Assembly: GCF_023278565.1 (NCBI RefSeq)
Contig: NC_064672.1
Location: forward strand, 3,658,001 to 3,722,000
Length of the DNA: 64,000 nt
Reading direction: 5' to 3'
From: Colletotrichum lupini
Taxonomy: Eukaryota; Ascomycota; Sordariomycetes; Glomerellales; Glomerellaceae
Shown in pieces: positions 47,056 to 59,287 of the stretch. The notes beneath the pieces were generated by a model. That model searched no databases, was not told the DNA's origin, and worked only from the letters and a program-made list of their open reading frames with translations. How positions within the stretch are numbered: position 1 is the first letter of the stretch; each line of letters starts with the position of its first letter. The position numbers and the translations under genes are program-made.

Positions 47056-48780
47056 GATTCGGCTTATTCCAACAATTCGTACACGGCGCAAAGAGGCCTA
47101 GTGGCTGCGGTTTCTATATACTGCTGGCATCAAGCAAGGCCGGCGGTCAGCAAAATGAACATGTAGAGGGTTTTGTTGCGGCGAAAAGGCAGCGGCGGCA
47201 GCATCAAAGAATGTGGTAGATGAGGTTGCGTGTGACGCCCATGGCGGCAAGAAACAACAGAACAGAGCGAGAGTTTCGTGATTCTGGAAACAAGGGAAAT
47301 TGGAGGCGGGGTGCGGAACTGGCGAAGTTTGGTGGTGCTGGTCCGGGGGTTCCCTCTTGGTCCTGGTCTTGGTCCTGGCCTTCTCCAAATGCGGGCGGCG
47401 GTCGGTGAAGCGCTGAAGAGACAAGGAGAATGATGGCAGTGGACGCATGGCAGCAGCTGAAGCTGGGCAGCCTGAGTGAGACTCGAATGTCTCGCCTTGC
47501 AACTCCTGTCTCTTCTTGGGCCTCTGGATCGCGGTCCGAAACCGTCACTGCCGTTGTCGTTGCCTCTCCAGCTTCTGCCGAGCATCCCTACCTCTTGTTC
47601 CCCTTTCCGTTCGGGCCTGGCATCCAGCTTTGCGATGTTGTGCTTTGGGATGTCGAGAAGCCTCTGGGAGCGCATTACCATGTCCGACTGAGTTGACTCG
47701 CTGATTTGGTGGCATAACTGTACAAAGGGCAGCCGCAAGTGTTGTTTCCTCTCTGGTTCTCTCTCTCCTCGTGTTTGCGTTGTGTGTAATGTGTTTCTTG
47801 CCGCCACGGCGCAGTTGCTCCCACAATCGACGAGCTCTACCACACATAGATGCGGGTGTGATACGGCGACCAGCCAAGCACAAAGAGAACAAAAGAACTG
47901 GAACGTACCTGGTTTTTTTTTCTCCCGTGGTATTCTTCCCCGGTGCAGTACAGAGTATACACTCAGATAAAATTCACACGCCGCGCCCTGGAGAGCCAGG
48001 AGCGACAAGTTGAAGAGGGTTTTGGAATACACGGACACACGAGATGGTGTACAGAAAGAGAACTGGGTAGGAAACCGACGACCAACGTGGGGAGAAACGA
48101 AAAGAGCAGGCTCGGAGCATAAGAAGGTAATGTAGCGATTTTCAGGTGTGGGAGACAAGCACGGTTGAGAGGGCGTGGCAGGCCAGCCGGCGGCCCAAGA
48201 TACCCCTGCGCCAACGACGGGGGTGCCCAGTTTGACGGGGGCCACATCGAGAGAGGAACCACAGACAGGAACCACCACATCTCACTCGCTAACCAGGTGC
48301 CAGGCCAGGGCGGCTTTGCAAGTCGGAGGGGTGGTTTGCTTTGGTACCGAAAGAACCCCTGCTCAGTCCGCGAAGGATATCCGTAGGGACTGTGATGCGA
48401 AGGACTTCCTCCGTACCGTAGGTAATTACTGACTATCCGTAACTACCATACGGACACTCTCAAGTGACGAGAAAGCCCCTCGTTCCTCTCTCTCCCGCTC
48501 AGAGACTGGCTGGAGGCCAAGGGGAGACAAAGTACCCTGCGCCGTATTGCGTTACCACACCTTGCCCTGTCCTTGTCAAGGTAGCGTCCAGTCCTTCGCG
48601 CGCCGTACCTGGCCAGGTCGGGAGGAGAGTTGCGGGTACTCAGAGCAGGTACAAAGTCTGGACAGCGTCAAGCTTGCACTGTACATAGAGTAGGTAGGCA
48701 GCTAGGGTAGCCGCGGTGCGTGTGCATGTGGTTGATGCTCGACGGGTGTGCTGGCGTGTGTGTGGGTGTGGGTGGTGGAT

Positions 48781-48806
48781 GGTGGTGGTGGTGGTGGTGG
48801 TGGTGG
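48781..48806. repeat. (GGT)8 trinucleotide microsatellite
   Basis: Eight GGT units plus GG, preceded by a TG/GGT-rich stretch from about 48752. It lies about 1.7 kb upstream of the PUF start. Confidence 0.9.
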
Positions 48807-51800
48807 CTCTTGAATCTGACGCAGCGCAGCTTGGGCTTTCGCAATTCCTCTTCCCATAAAGTTCCCAAAAGGGCAAAACAGCCAGTGGGAGGCGAGGGGC
48901 GGTCTTGCGAACCCTGTTCAAAACCCTCCCGCGCCCAGGAGCAGCGGCAAGACTGGAGGGCAAGCCCGCAGATGTGGTTGCACTCTATATTCGCGGGATA
49001 CCTCTTAGGTACTAAAACAACTCCAGTCTGGTTGTGTCAGCCATTGGCGTTCTATGACTCTCAAGAGGTTACCATCAAGTCAGTATTGGCAGCGGTGGTA
49101 CAACGATAGAACGTGTGGACATTGCCGTTGAATCGGTAGTGGTCGATGGCTGCAATATACCGACTCGTCTGTCGATATCTCTTGACTTGTTCGGCCGTGT
49201 CTGGCTTCATTCTCTCTCCTCCTGTCCTTTTCTCTCGTGACATGCACGGAGCGAGCATTCCAGGCCCATTGCCCAATTGCACGCCCTTCCGCCCCCCTCA
49301 CTGTGTGTCTCTCTGTCTCTTTACCCCCTCGTCTTTTCCCCTCCTCTCCTGCTGAGGGGCTGGTGCACTAACAGCAATAGAAACCGCCGAGTCTAGCAGG
49401 TCGGAGGTCGTCCGTACTAGTCCCAGTTGACCATCTTGTTCCGCTTTCCTGTCAGGGGCTGTCTCTTGCGAGCGTAGCACGGTGCGGATGGCCCACCACC
49501 CAAGCTTGTCAAGGTTGTGCGAGCGTTGACGACAGAAATGGCTGTTGCCAGTGCATCGGAAACTCTATCTCGGTCTGACAGGAGGCCCGAGATCCCCTAT
49601 TACCCAGTTTGCAGAGACTGCCAGGTCTGTGGCGGCAAGTTCTCACGCTGAGTTGATGCCCCATCTTGGGTTTGACTGTCACCGCCTTGTATCATTTCTG
49701 TGCTTGACTTTTGTCGAATTGCCAATCTGCCAAGTAGGGCTTGGGGCTTTGGGAAACACCTTGTACATGATTTGCTCTCGCTCTTGCTGCGAAGCAAGCT
49801 CCGAACCAAGGACCTGCATGCTTCGTTGAGCGGTGAAGCGGCAGCCTGTGCTGTGGGCTGTCAAATATGTAGCTTTGTTTCTGTCTGCGAGCCTAGCATA
49901 CCGTCTGTGCCGCGCACTATCTGCGTTGCATCGCTCTTCGGGACTTGGATAGCCCTGTGTGACACCGACGTGCTTTCCCCGGATCGAACGAGTGCGGCCA
50001 AAAGATCTAGATATTCATGCCAGCTGTCACAACGTTGCGCTGTCCGCGAGCTTCATTGACAGCACACGTTGCTGCTCGCAACAGGTTCTGGGAATGAGGA
50101 GTTGCGTCGAGGTAAAAAAGGACTGATCGCACGTCTGTGCCATGGCCGTCGAAGATCGACTGAACCGAGTGGACAGACAAGGGCTGTTCGCCAACGAACA
50201 AGATAGGATGTGCACATGGGGTACGTAGAGAGCATCGGCTCTTATTTAGCCATCCAAGGTATTCGAGGCCTGCCGTTTTGTGCCTGGTCCAAACGTCAAA
50301 TCGCTCGTCAAAGGGAGGCTCCGTTGGCCGTTGACACCCAAGAGTCTACATACGTCGTCAGAAGTGCAGAGGCTTATTCCGGTCAGTATCAGAAACCCTC
50401 TCTAGGTTCCGAAGGATCAAATGAGCCGGCTCCAGTGTAAGGTTTCTATCCAAACTCATGAGTTTGTTGCGGTGAGATTTATCCTGAGACAAGTGCTGGT
50501 CTTCGCCCTTATTGGTCCATCCTGCGGCGTTGGTTTTTCTTGTAAATTGATGATATTCGTGGCGATTTTCAACGTGTGAATGCGAATATAGAGCACCAGT
50601 TGACGAATGGACCGCAACCCTTGGTCGGTCAACCGCTGAACGGGGCTCCCGAAGATTACTCGATTCTGAGTATCAGGTCCATCCCTACCCTTCTTTTCTG
50701 CCGCTCCGAAGAGCTCCACAACATTTTTCTTCTTTTTTTTTCTTCGTAAGCCGCTGGCGGGGAGACAGGGTCTTCCCGAACTGAGGGTCTCTGGCTAAAA
50801 CTGGCCTGGCTAGGCGGCGCGCGAAACCGTGGCTTGTCAGTCTGTATTCACACAGCAAGACTAAGAAAACCTCCATGTGGGGAGAAGACTATGCATTCTC
50901 AACGCTCGAGATTCCGAACACACAAGGGAGTGAATGCTTTGCAGCTTCATACAGGATGCATGTCGATTCGCCTAAAAAGAGCCAACATGTGCGTGCCTTT
51001 TAGGGCTGCGGCTTGGGTATGGTTGTCGAGGCCATCTGTCCCTGCAGGGAGACGAACGAGGAGAAGGGCCAGGTGTACGAAGTACGGAGGACTTGGAGCT
51101 TCCAGCCTCATTCTCAGCACGCTTTGGACGAGAACACACAATTCAGAAACATGCGTGATGTGCCCCGCGATTCGGGCACGGCGACGCAGCACCCAAGTGG
51201 CAGGCCTTGTCATATTGGCGCCGCATCTTGGACCGTTGCTGGTGCCAGGTGGGCTGGCGAGGGTCTCGAAGTGACTTGCATCTTCCCACCTTCCAGCCGC
51301 CGGGTGGTTTGCGAAGATCCATGGTCGGGGTAGAGGCTCCAGTGCTTCGTCATAATGCGGCTAGATGGTTTCCTCAGAGGCATGGAATGGCCCGTCCTGG
51401 CTTGAAAATCGCGAAAATAGCAGTCAGGAAAACTGAATTGTTGGGCGGCAAGCATGGGCTGTCGCAAGCTTCTAGCGGCTCGGTTCTACACCGACTTTTA
51501 AGGCCCGCATTGAGTGGACTATCTGCGAGTCTGCGACAAAGTAGGCGTGGGCAGCGGCATTGGCGTGGAGAGTAACAAAAAAACTCCAGGCTCAGGGCCA
51601 TAGTGACTTGTCAGAAGGTGCCTTGAAGGAGGCTTCGACAGGTATCGGCTTTGTACCCTGGCGGCGGGGGAGGCTTGAGGATGGCAGAAAACTTTCTGAC
51701 TCTGACTGTCGTCCCATGTCACTTGCAGGATGCTTGTTGACGGATCCTGGTTGAAAGACGACGGGCTAGAATTCTGAATGGTCTTCCATATGCCATATTC

Positions 51801-53934
51801 TGCGCTAACCCGAGGAAAGTCGGTTCGACGATCAACTAGTTCGGATATTCCCTCGCCACCCCTTTTTTCGATTGCCATTCTGGCACTGGGTCCATGTGGT
51901 CGAGGAAAGGTCCCATCAGGCAAAGGCGGCAAAGCCCTTGGCTCTGGCTCCTCTGTGTTGCGAAACCCCAGTAGGAGGAGGGGTTGTCCGATAACAGAGT
52001 GGTTGGACCCTAGATCGGCCGCAATCTTCGGGGCCGCAGGTCGTGACTCGCGGGGTTGACCTGTTGCATCATAGGTGACAAACTTCGCCCAGATTCGACG
52101 TCTTTGTGTGTTTCCAGGTCAACAGTAACGGTGGCAGAGCCTAGACTACGCCGCGGAGAACGGTTTCAGGAGACTGTAAGAAGCGGCAAACGAAGCACTG
52201 ATAGCTTTTTGATTCTCTCTCGATCGACTATTGTGCCCTTGGAAGTAGCGTTCATTGTAGCTCTAAAGCTGGAGGGACGTGTGCTAGGTGTAGGTATCCG
52301 TTTCATTGTATCGCGGGGCAGCTTCACCACCTAACCGATCGGGGTTCGATATCTGGAGTCGAGGAGGGGCAGTTGCAGTTGATGGGATGCGACTTGGCTT
52401 GCCACAGTAGGTACGAAGTGCAGTATACCCTCTGCCAACGCAACATGCAGACGCCGCCGTCGCCGCCGCATCACCAGCTGCGGGTCGTGCAAAGAGATAC
52501 CCTGCGGGGAGCATTCTGATCCCATGCAGGTGTGACGACAGAACAAGACCGTACAATGATTATGGATAGGAGCAGCGAAATGATTTGCTGTCCGAGGCCC
52601 TAGAAGCAACCCTGGTGTCGTGAACTGCTTCTCATTTTGGATAACATCAGAATACCACGGCTGTTGCAGAGCAAGATATCGAAATAATGCAGTTCCAGCA
52701 TATTTCTGAGATTGGATGTGTAAGGGCTACGTAGTCGGTCGTGTCCGGAGGGCCCATACTCCCGTAGACCCAGGCTGTTGAAATAGAGGCTTTTGTCTGT
52801 TACGAAGAGGGGTAAAGTATGAAGTAGAGAGAAAAGATGGCCGAGGGCGGGGCTGCAGCAGACGACAAGGCACCCGCAGGCCCTGTCTGCTTTCTCTCCT
52901 CCCTTGCTCAGGCGTGGCTTCCCAAGTTCCCACAGCCTAAAGTGGTGACCTGGAACGGCGACAACCCCCACTCGTCAACCACTTGAGGAAAGTGTCCGGA
53001 GTCCCTGGTCAACTTGGCTTTGGACTTTGGAGGCAGTCGCGGCTGGGTGTCTCCAGCCAAGCGCGGTGCTGCTTCATTGGGATGCCAAAACTGAAGCGCT
53101 GACTGAGTTGCTCACATTCTGTTATCCACTTTCTTTGACCATGGCACAAGCATTGGAAACCTAAGTATCCGTACGGGTCGTTGAGTGAGGTACGGATACG
53201 CAGTATGCGTGTAAATGGTCCCTGACATTGACGGTGCTGCACAACGTACGAGGCGGGCCCAAAGCCCTGGGTTTGGTCACCCGTCAACGCAGAGCCTAGC
53301 AGAGATCGAACCCACAGATGGAATGACTACGACCTGATTAGCCGTTGGTTCAATAAGGTGCTTCAAAGTCATCGTGCCACTTGGCATTCCACCTTATGAG
53401 GATGTGTGTCCGTAAGCTTTGCAAACTAATCACCTTTCACCATGCCATGTGGGTGCCTGAACCCAAGATGCACCATCAATCACCTTAGTCAAGAAACTAG
53501 GTCCATCGGCAGGTTGGGATGAACTGTGTGGTCTGTCTCTTAACCTTAAGGCACTCCAAGGTAAGTCAGTAAGCAATAAAGTAAGGCAGGGCAAGGTGGA
53601 CAACGCATGGCAGAGCATTTTTGCTGTGAGGCAGGCTGACACATCTCGGCGTGGCTCACCGAGGTCAACCAAGGTGTGCCCCGCGCAGCCCGGTCAGGTC
53701 GTCGCCGTCCCAAGTTCACCATGCTTACTAAGATTCTGAATTACATACCTTACCACTACCAGTGACACTCGGGCGCGCAAAGGTGGGGCTGCTGCCAGCA
53801 CCCGGCACCGCGGGGCCAAACTTTTCTGTTGCCCACCACTTGCCTCAAACTCGCGATGTGACTCGACCGCCTGCATCTCAAAAATCTGCGGTAGACCCTC
53901 CCTCCGCGTTGCCGCAAATACCAAACGACACATA

Positions 53935-53958
53935 ATGGTCACAGGCGGAACACGGTGA
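53935..53958 (+). promoter_or_regulatory. 7-codon upstream ORF before RPC2
   Basis: ATG at 53935 encodes MVTGGTR and stops at a TGA five bases before the RPC2 start. It could dampen translation if transcription starts upstream of it; the transcription start is unknown. Confidence 0.35.
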
Positions 53959-53963
53959 CCATC

Positions 53964-56900
53964 ATGCAGGACGACGGCTTCGAGGCTCTTTTGGAGCCCT
54001 TTTACAACGGAAAGAAGCTGACGGATCCTATCTCGACCAAGGAGGATAAATTTCAGCTCTTACCCGCCTTTCTCAAGGTGAAGGGTCTCGTCAAGCAGCA
54101 CATTGACTCGTACAATTTCTTTGTCGAAAATGAGATCAAGGAAATTGTCCGCGCCAACCGCATTGTTCGAAGCGATGTGAATAGTTCATTCTGGCTCGAG
54201 TAAGCCACCGTTCCCTGCACCATTTTGCATGAGCTTGTCTAACGCCCTGCCAGGTTCACTGATATCAGAGTTGAGCGGCCCAGTCGCGTCGACTTCAACG
54301 ATATCAGAGCCCAGAATGAGGTTACACCAATGGAGTGTCGTTTGCGCGACATGACCTACGCTGCACCCATCATGGTCGACATCGCCTACATTCGCGACAA
54401 GTCCAAGATTGTTCGGAAGAATGTCCCCCTCGGACGTCTTCCCGTCATGTTGAAGAGTTCCATCTGCAGACTTGGTGGGGCCAACAACGCAGAGATGTCG
54501 CGCATGAATGAGTGTCCTCTTGATCCCGGTGGCTACTTCATCATCAATGGCACGGAGAAGGTCATTCTCATTCAGGAACAGCTGAGCAAGAACCGTGTCA
54601 TTGTTGAAGCCGACGAGAAAAACAGCGTCATCACAGCATCAGTCACCAGTTCGACTCACGAACGCAAGTCCAAGACGTATGTGACGCTCAAGAAGGACCG
54701 GATTCTTCTCACTGCCAACATTTTGGTGGAAGGCATCCCCATTGTCATCATCCTGAAGGCGCTCGGGGGCCTGTCAGACTACGAAATCATGCAACTCGTT
54801 GCCGGCGACAACGGAAAATATCAAGACGAGTTCCTCATTCAATTTGAGGAAGCAACCAAGGTTGGCGTCTATACGCAACAGCAAGCCTTGGAGTATATCG
54901 GCGCCAGAGTAAAGATGGGCAAAAGTAGGGTCCCCTTCGCCGCGCAAGTCCGAAGAAACCACGTCGAAGAAGCTCTCGACGCCTTGGCGAACCTCATCAT
55001 CGCCCACGTCCCCATTGAGGGCCTGGACTTCTATCCCAAGGCTGTCTATGTGGCTTTTATGACGCGACGTGTCTTGATGGCGCAAGCCGACCCAAGTCTC
55101 GTTGACGACCGTGATTTCGTCGGAAACAAGCGACTCGAGTTAGCAGGACAACTTCTCTCCCTGCTTTTTGAAGATTTATTCAAGCAATTTTGTGGCAACG
55201 TCAAGAGCAGCATCGACAAGGTTCTTAAGAAGGACAACAGAGCTGTTCCTCTTGATGCCGTTAACATGATCAGCAACCACGCCAACATGATTGGTCAGGG
55301 TATCAATCGAGCTATCCAGACAGGAAACTGGACCGTCAAGCGTTTCAACATGAACCGAGCCGGTGTTACCCACGTCCTCAGTCGTCTAAGCTACATCAGC
55401 GCTCTCGGTATGATGACTCGAATTAGCTCGCAGTTTGAAAAGACCCGTAAAGTCTCCGGTCCTCGTGCTCTTCAACCCTCGCAATGGGGTATGCTTTGCA
55501 CCTCAGATACACCCGAAGGTGAAGCTTGTGGTTTGGTCAAGAACTTGGCTCTCATGACGCACATCACAACCAACGTAGAGGAAGCGCCAGTCAAGCGATG
55601 GGTCTTCACCCTGGATGCCGGTGTGGAACCTATTCGGAACTTCTCAGGCGGAGAAATGCACCGCGAGACTTCGTACGTCATTCACATAAACGGAACCCCA
55701 TTCGCATTGACCAGATACCCGAAGCGATTTGCGGGTAAGTTCAGAACGATGAGAAGGCGCGGCTGGATTTCTCCCTTCGTCAGCATTCATATCAACAATC
55801 ACTTCAACGCAGTCCACATTGCCACCGATGAAGGACGTATTTGCCGACCTTACATCATTGTCAAGAACGGAAAGCCCAAGCTCAAGGAGGAACACCTGAG
55901 ACTTTTGCAACTGGGCAAGGCTACGTTCGACGATTTTTTAACTCATGGTATTGTCGAGTATCTTGACGTCAACGAAGAGAACGACACTCTCGTTGCTCTC
56001 TACGAGAAAGACGTTACCCCTCTTACTACACACATGGAAATCGAGCCTTTCACTGTTCTTGGCGCAGTCGCTGGTCTCATTCCCTTCCCTCACCACAACC
56101 AATCTCCTCGAAACACCTACCAATGCGCCATGGGTAAACAAGCTATTGGCGCTATCGCATACAACCAATTTAACCGTATCGACACCCTGCTTTACACCCT
56201 TGTCTATCCGCAAAGACCAATGGTCATCTCAAAGACAATTCAGCTTGTCAACTACGATAAACTCCCCGCTGGTCAGAACGCAACAGTTATTGTCATGTCG
56301 TACTCGGGCTACGATATTGAGGACGCGTTAGTCTTGAATAAGGCATCATGTGATCGCGGTTTCGGACGCTGCCAAGTATTCCGCAAGTACACAGCCGAGC
56401 TGCAAAAGTACCCCAACGGCCGACGCGAACGCATTGGTGATCCGGTCAACGACGAAAACGGCAGGACGACCAAGCACGAGGCCTTGGACGACGATGGTCT
56501 CGCCATTGTGGGCTACAAGGTCAATTCTGGCGAGGTCATGATCAAGAAGGAAACACCTCTCGATACTGGATCCACAGGTATCGGCATGGATCGTGGACCA
56601 AGCGAATTCAGAGATTCCTCCATCTCATACAGAATTGCGGACCCCGCATACATCGACAAGGTGATGGTGTCCCACACGGAGAGAGAAACGATGGTGGTCA
56701 AGGTTCAGACACGACAGACAAGAAGACCAGAGCTTGGTGACAAGTTCTCGTCCCGTCACGGACAAAAGGGTGTTGTTGGAATCATCGTCGACCAAGAGGA
56801 TTTGCCATTCTCTGACACTGGCCTGGTTCCCGATATCATCATGAACCCTCACGGTTTCCCGTCCCGTATGACTGTTGGCAAGCTGCTTGAATGCTTGACT

Positions 56901-57473
56901 GGCAAGGCTTCGGTTCTGGACGGACGAAAAGACTACGGATTTGGCGACGCTTTCCGCTCTCACCCCCTGGAACAGATGAGCGCTGCCCTGGTCGATCACG
57001 GTTTCTCCTGGGAAGGCAAAGACTACTTCACTTCGGGTATCACTGGAGAGCCTCTGGAAGCTTACATCTTCAACGGACCCATCTACTACCAGCGCCTGAA
57101 GCACATGGTGCAAGATAAGATGCACTCTCGTTCTCGTGGTCCCAGAGCCATCCTTACCCGCCAACCCACAGAAGGTCGTTCCAGAGATGGTGGTCTCCGT
57201 CTGGGTGAGATGGAGCGCGATTGTTTGATTGCGTACGGTGCATCCCAGCTACTGCTTGAGCGTCTCATGATTAGTTCCGACGGAACGCAGATTGATATTT
57301 GCCAGCAGTGCGGTTTGTTCGGTTACAAGGGTTACTGCCACACGTGCAAGAGCACCAGGGAGGTTACACAGATGACGATGCCCTACGCCGCCAAACTTCT
57401 GGTGCAGGAGCTCATCAGTATGAACGTCGGCGTGAGGCTGCAGCTCGCAGACGAGTTCCCTCACCCGAGATGA
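53964..57473 (+). CDS. rpc2: RNA polymerase III second-largest subunit
   Basis: Exons 53964..54199 and 54254..57473 around a 54-nt intron encode 1,151 aa, matching the ~1,150 aa of yeast Rpc2/Ret1. With the largest subunit this beta-type subunit forms the Pol III active centre that makes tRNAs, 5S rRNA and U6. Motifs in order: protrusion start FEALLEPFYNGKKLTDPI (~5-22), fork region LQPSQWGMLCTSDTPEGEAC, hybrid-binding GYDIEDALVLNKAS, RPELGDKFSSRHGQKGVVG, and PDIIMNPHGFPSRMTVGKLL. The C-terminal clamp zinc site is CQQCGLFGYKGYCHTCK (~1095-1111). Segments VKMGKSRVPFAAQVRRNHV and the zinc-site spacing fit the Pol III rather than the Pol I or II paralogue. Fungal relatives often have a few more N-terminal residues, so an undetected upstream exon is possible. 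Confidence 0.95.
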
Positions 57474-57879
57474 TGAGATGGCGCGACGTGTATAGTACTT
57501 GAAGTGTATCACGCATAGCCCGGGATATTGGAGTTTTGACAAGGACGGCGTAAGGTCTAAAAAGCATAGATAGCACACGAGAAACGTAGATATCAATCGA
57601 GGGTTCACAAGCAATTGAATGGTCAATTCCCTGGAGCACCTTCATACTTGAGATACTTTCCCCTCCCAAGTACCATGTATCCTCATTGGCAGTTAGACGT
57701 TGTCTCCCGTCTGGACCGATGTCAAAGTGGGGCACCATCCGGGCGTGCGGGTCCCTCTCCGCACCCCCGGCCATCCTAAGCTTGAGGTACCTGAACCATG
57801 GGATTTCTGAAGCTAGAGCTTCACCCTGCGAATTCTGATCCGTCGCTTCCCTCCGCAGCGTACTTGTTTCTGACATCAT
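57415..57879 (-). CDS. Doubtful small ORF antisense to the RPC2 3' end
   Basis: An uninterrupted 154-codon frame starting MMSETSTLRREATDQNSQGE whose last 59 bases overlap the RPC2 coding end on the opposite strand. Its first ~75 residues have a protein-like composition (for example EIPWFRYLKLRMAGGAERD), while the distal part looks random, so a spliced or shorter gene could be hidden here. No family recognised and no intron evident. It also lies in the promoter region of the gene at 57997. Confidence 0.28.
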   Translation of the reverse strand: MMSETSTLRREATDQNSQGEALASEIPWFRYLKLRMAGGAERDPHARMVPHFDIGPDGRQRLTANEDTWYLGGESISSMKVLQGIDHSIACEPSIDIYVSRVLSMLFRPYAVLVKTPISRAMRDTLQVLYTSRHLIISGEGTRLRAAASRRRSY

Positions 57880-57996
57880 CTGTTGTATCCGTCGCCTTTG
57901 CGTGCTTTTCCTCTTCCCTACTACGTCCAACGGCACAAAGCTCTCTCTTCCTCGCGCGATATTCTTTTAATTTATGACTGCCGCTCTCCAGTATCC
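57474..57996. other. Short intergenic between RPC2 and the next + strand gene
   Basis: 523 bp holding the RPC2 3' UTR and the promoter/leader of the gene at 57997. C/T-rich from about 57895 to 57960. Overlapped by the doubtful minus-strand frame 57415-57879. Confidence 0.45.
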
Positions 57997-59036
57997 ATGG
58001 CCACCTTGCGCCTAGCTACATCGCCCGGCGTGCGGGCCGCTACGACGTCGCCGCTGACTTCGCAACTGTGGTCCAGTGCCGCCGCCGTAAATGCGTCCAC
58101 CCCAAGCATAACGAGCACCGCGAGCACGATTCCCGCCGCGACAGTAGCTGCCGCCGCCATGGCCGCTGCGACTACTGCCACAACTACGGCAAAGACGATA
58201 ATTCCTCCCCCGCCATCCGCCCTGGCGCGTGCGAGAACGAAGGCCGTCGAGCCCCAGAACCGCTACTTCAACCCTTCCAACGCAACCCTATCCAACACCG
58301 GCGGCGGCCCCGGCAAGAAGCCAGGCGATGAGAACAATGCCAAGTTGGGCAAAAGTAGGTCTTTCTTAACCTACGTGAACGAATCAGAGGCGTATTGCGC
58401 AACTAGAGGGCTAACAGCATCCCAATTAAAACAGCCCTTCGCATCCTCCAAGACCACCTACCTCGGGTCCTCCAATCCCCGCTCCCGCAAGAGATCCTCG
58501 CTCCCAACATCTCGCTCCACCTCTTCCCGACAACGCACCCGCACCTCCCGACCGTCTCCGGCCGCGTCGCCTACACCGCCGCCCTCTGGACCTCGCCCAT
58601 CGCCTGGAACCGTCTGCCGTTGGTCGGGAACGTCCGCCTATCCATCGTCTCGGAGCGGGTGACGAAGCAGCCCCTCCATTTTGCGCCGTTACACCCTGGT
58701 GCTGTCCCGGAGCAGCTCGTCGTCAGGTGGTGCGCATCTGGCAAGAAGAATGGCGGCGGGGCGGCATCTTCTTCCTCTGGTGCTGCGACGTCGGAAGGGG
58801 GGGCCGTGAAGGCGGAAGACGGCGGGGATAAAGCGTTCACGGGGCTCTTCGTGTTCCAGTTTGATGCTGAGGGCAAAATCTTGAGCCATACGATCGAAAC
58901 GGTGCAAGAGGGTGGCGACTGGGAGAAGGGTGTCGGTGCCAAGGTCGTCGGGCTGACGGATTGGCTGCTTGGCGGGATGCGGAGGCAGGGAGACAATCCC
59001 AGCCCTGCGTTTGAGGGTCTCGACAAGGGCAAGTAG
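57997..59036 (+). CDS. Conserved fungal protein, probably mitochondrial, function unknown
   Basis: Exons 57997..58354 and 58435..59036 around an 80-nt intron (GTAGGT..ACAG, CTAAC branch) encode 319 aa. The first ~80 residues are rich in Ala/Thr/Ser with scattered Arg and no acidic residues (MATLRLATSPGVRAATTSPL), as in a mitochondrial presequence. The conserved core (~120-220) contains LRILQDHLPRVLQSPLPQEI, TVSGRVAYTAALWTSPIAWN and RLSIVSERVTKQPL, and later FVFQFDAEGKILSHTIE and GLTDWLLGG. I recognise this as a conserved ascomycete family; its layout resembles NTF2-like/DUF2358-type domains, but that is a guess. A Gly/Ser/Ala-rich insert lies near 245-270. Convergent with the next gene, 251 bp between stops. 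Confidence 0.72.
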
Positions 59037-59287
59037 TGAGTCTGGATCTGTAATGGTGATGGTATTGTAGATAGTCGGGCGGAATGGCGCAACGGAAACG
59101 GCGTTTCGGATGTTTGTGGGAACATACCAATTTCATCATTAGGCGGGCGGCATAGCAACCCTCTCCTCTATTCATATGTACAACAGCTGTATCATCAATC
59201 TCAAAGATAACCCAGACCTGTCAACTCCAAAAACTTCCGTACCATGCAGAAAGAGCATTCACTCCAGTGGGCATCAATGGACCCCTC

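Larger units (their letters stand above)
47056..53963. other. Gene-poor 6.9-kb region between divergent PUF and RPC2 genes
   Basis: No gene could be supported. A 382-codon minus-strand frame (47130-48278), just upstream of the PUF start, is rich in Cys/His/Arg/Pro, shows no domain, and is regarded as leader or promoter sequence. A (GGT) microsatellite lies at 48781-48806. Many short open frames on both strands are of chance length. Probably holds long regulatory regions for both divergent genes. Base composition is normal, with no RIP signature. Confidence 0.45.

Noticed and set aside
47130..48278. 382-codon minus-strand frame just upstream of the PUF start
   Set aside because: Cys/His/Arg/Pro-rich, no family resemblance and no in-frame join to the PUF protein; more likely leader or promoter.
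53270..53400. Possible minus-strand tRNA
   Set aside because: A GGGTTCGATCTC B-box-like word and a damaged A-box are present, but no consistent acceptor stem or anticodon arm could be formed.
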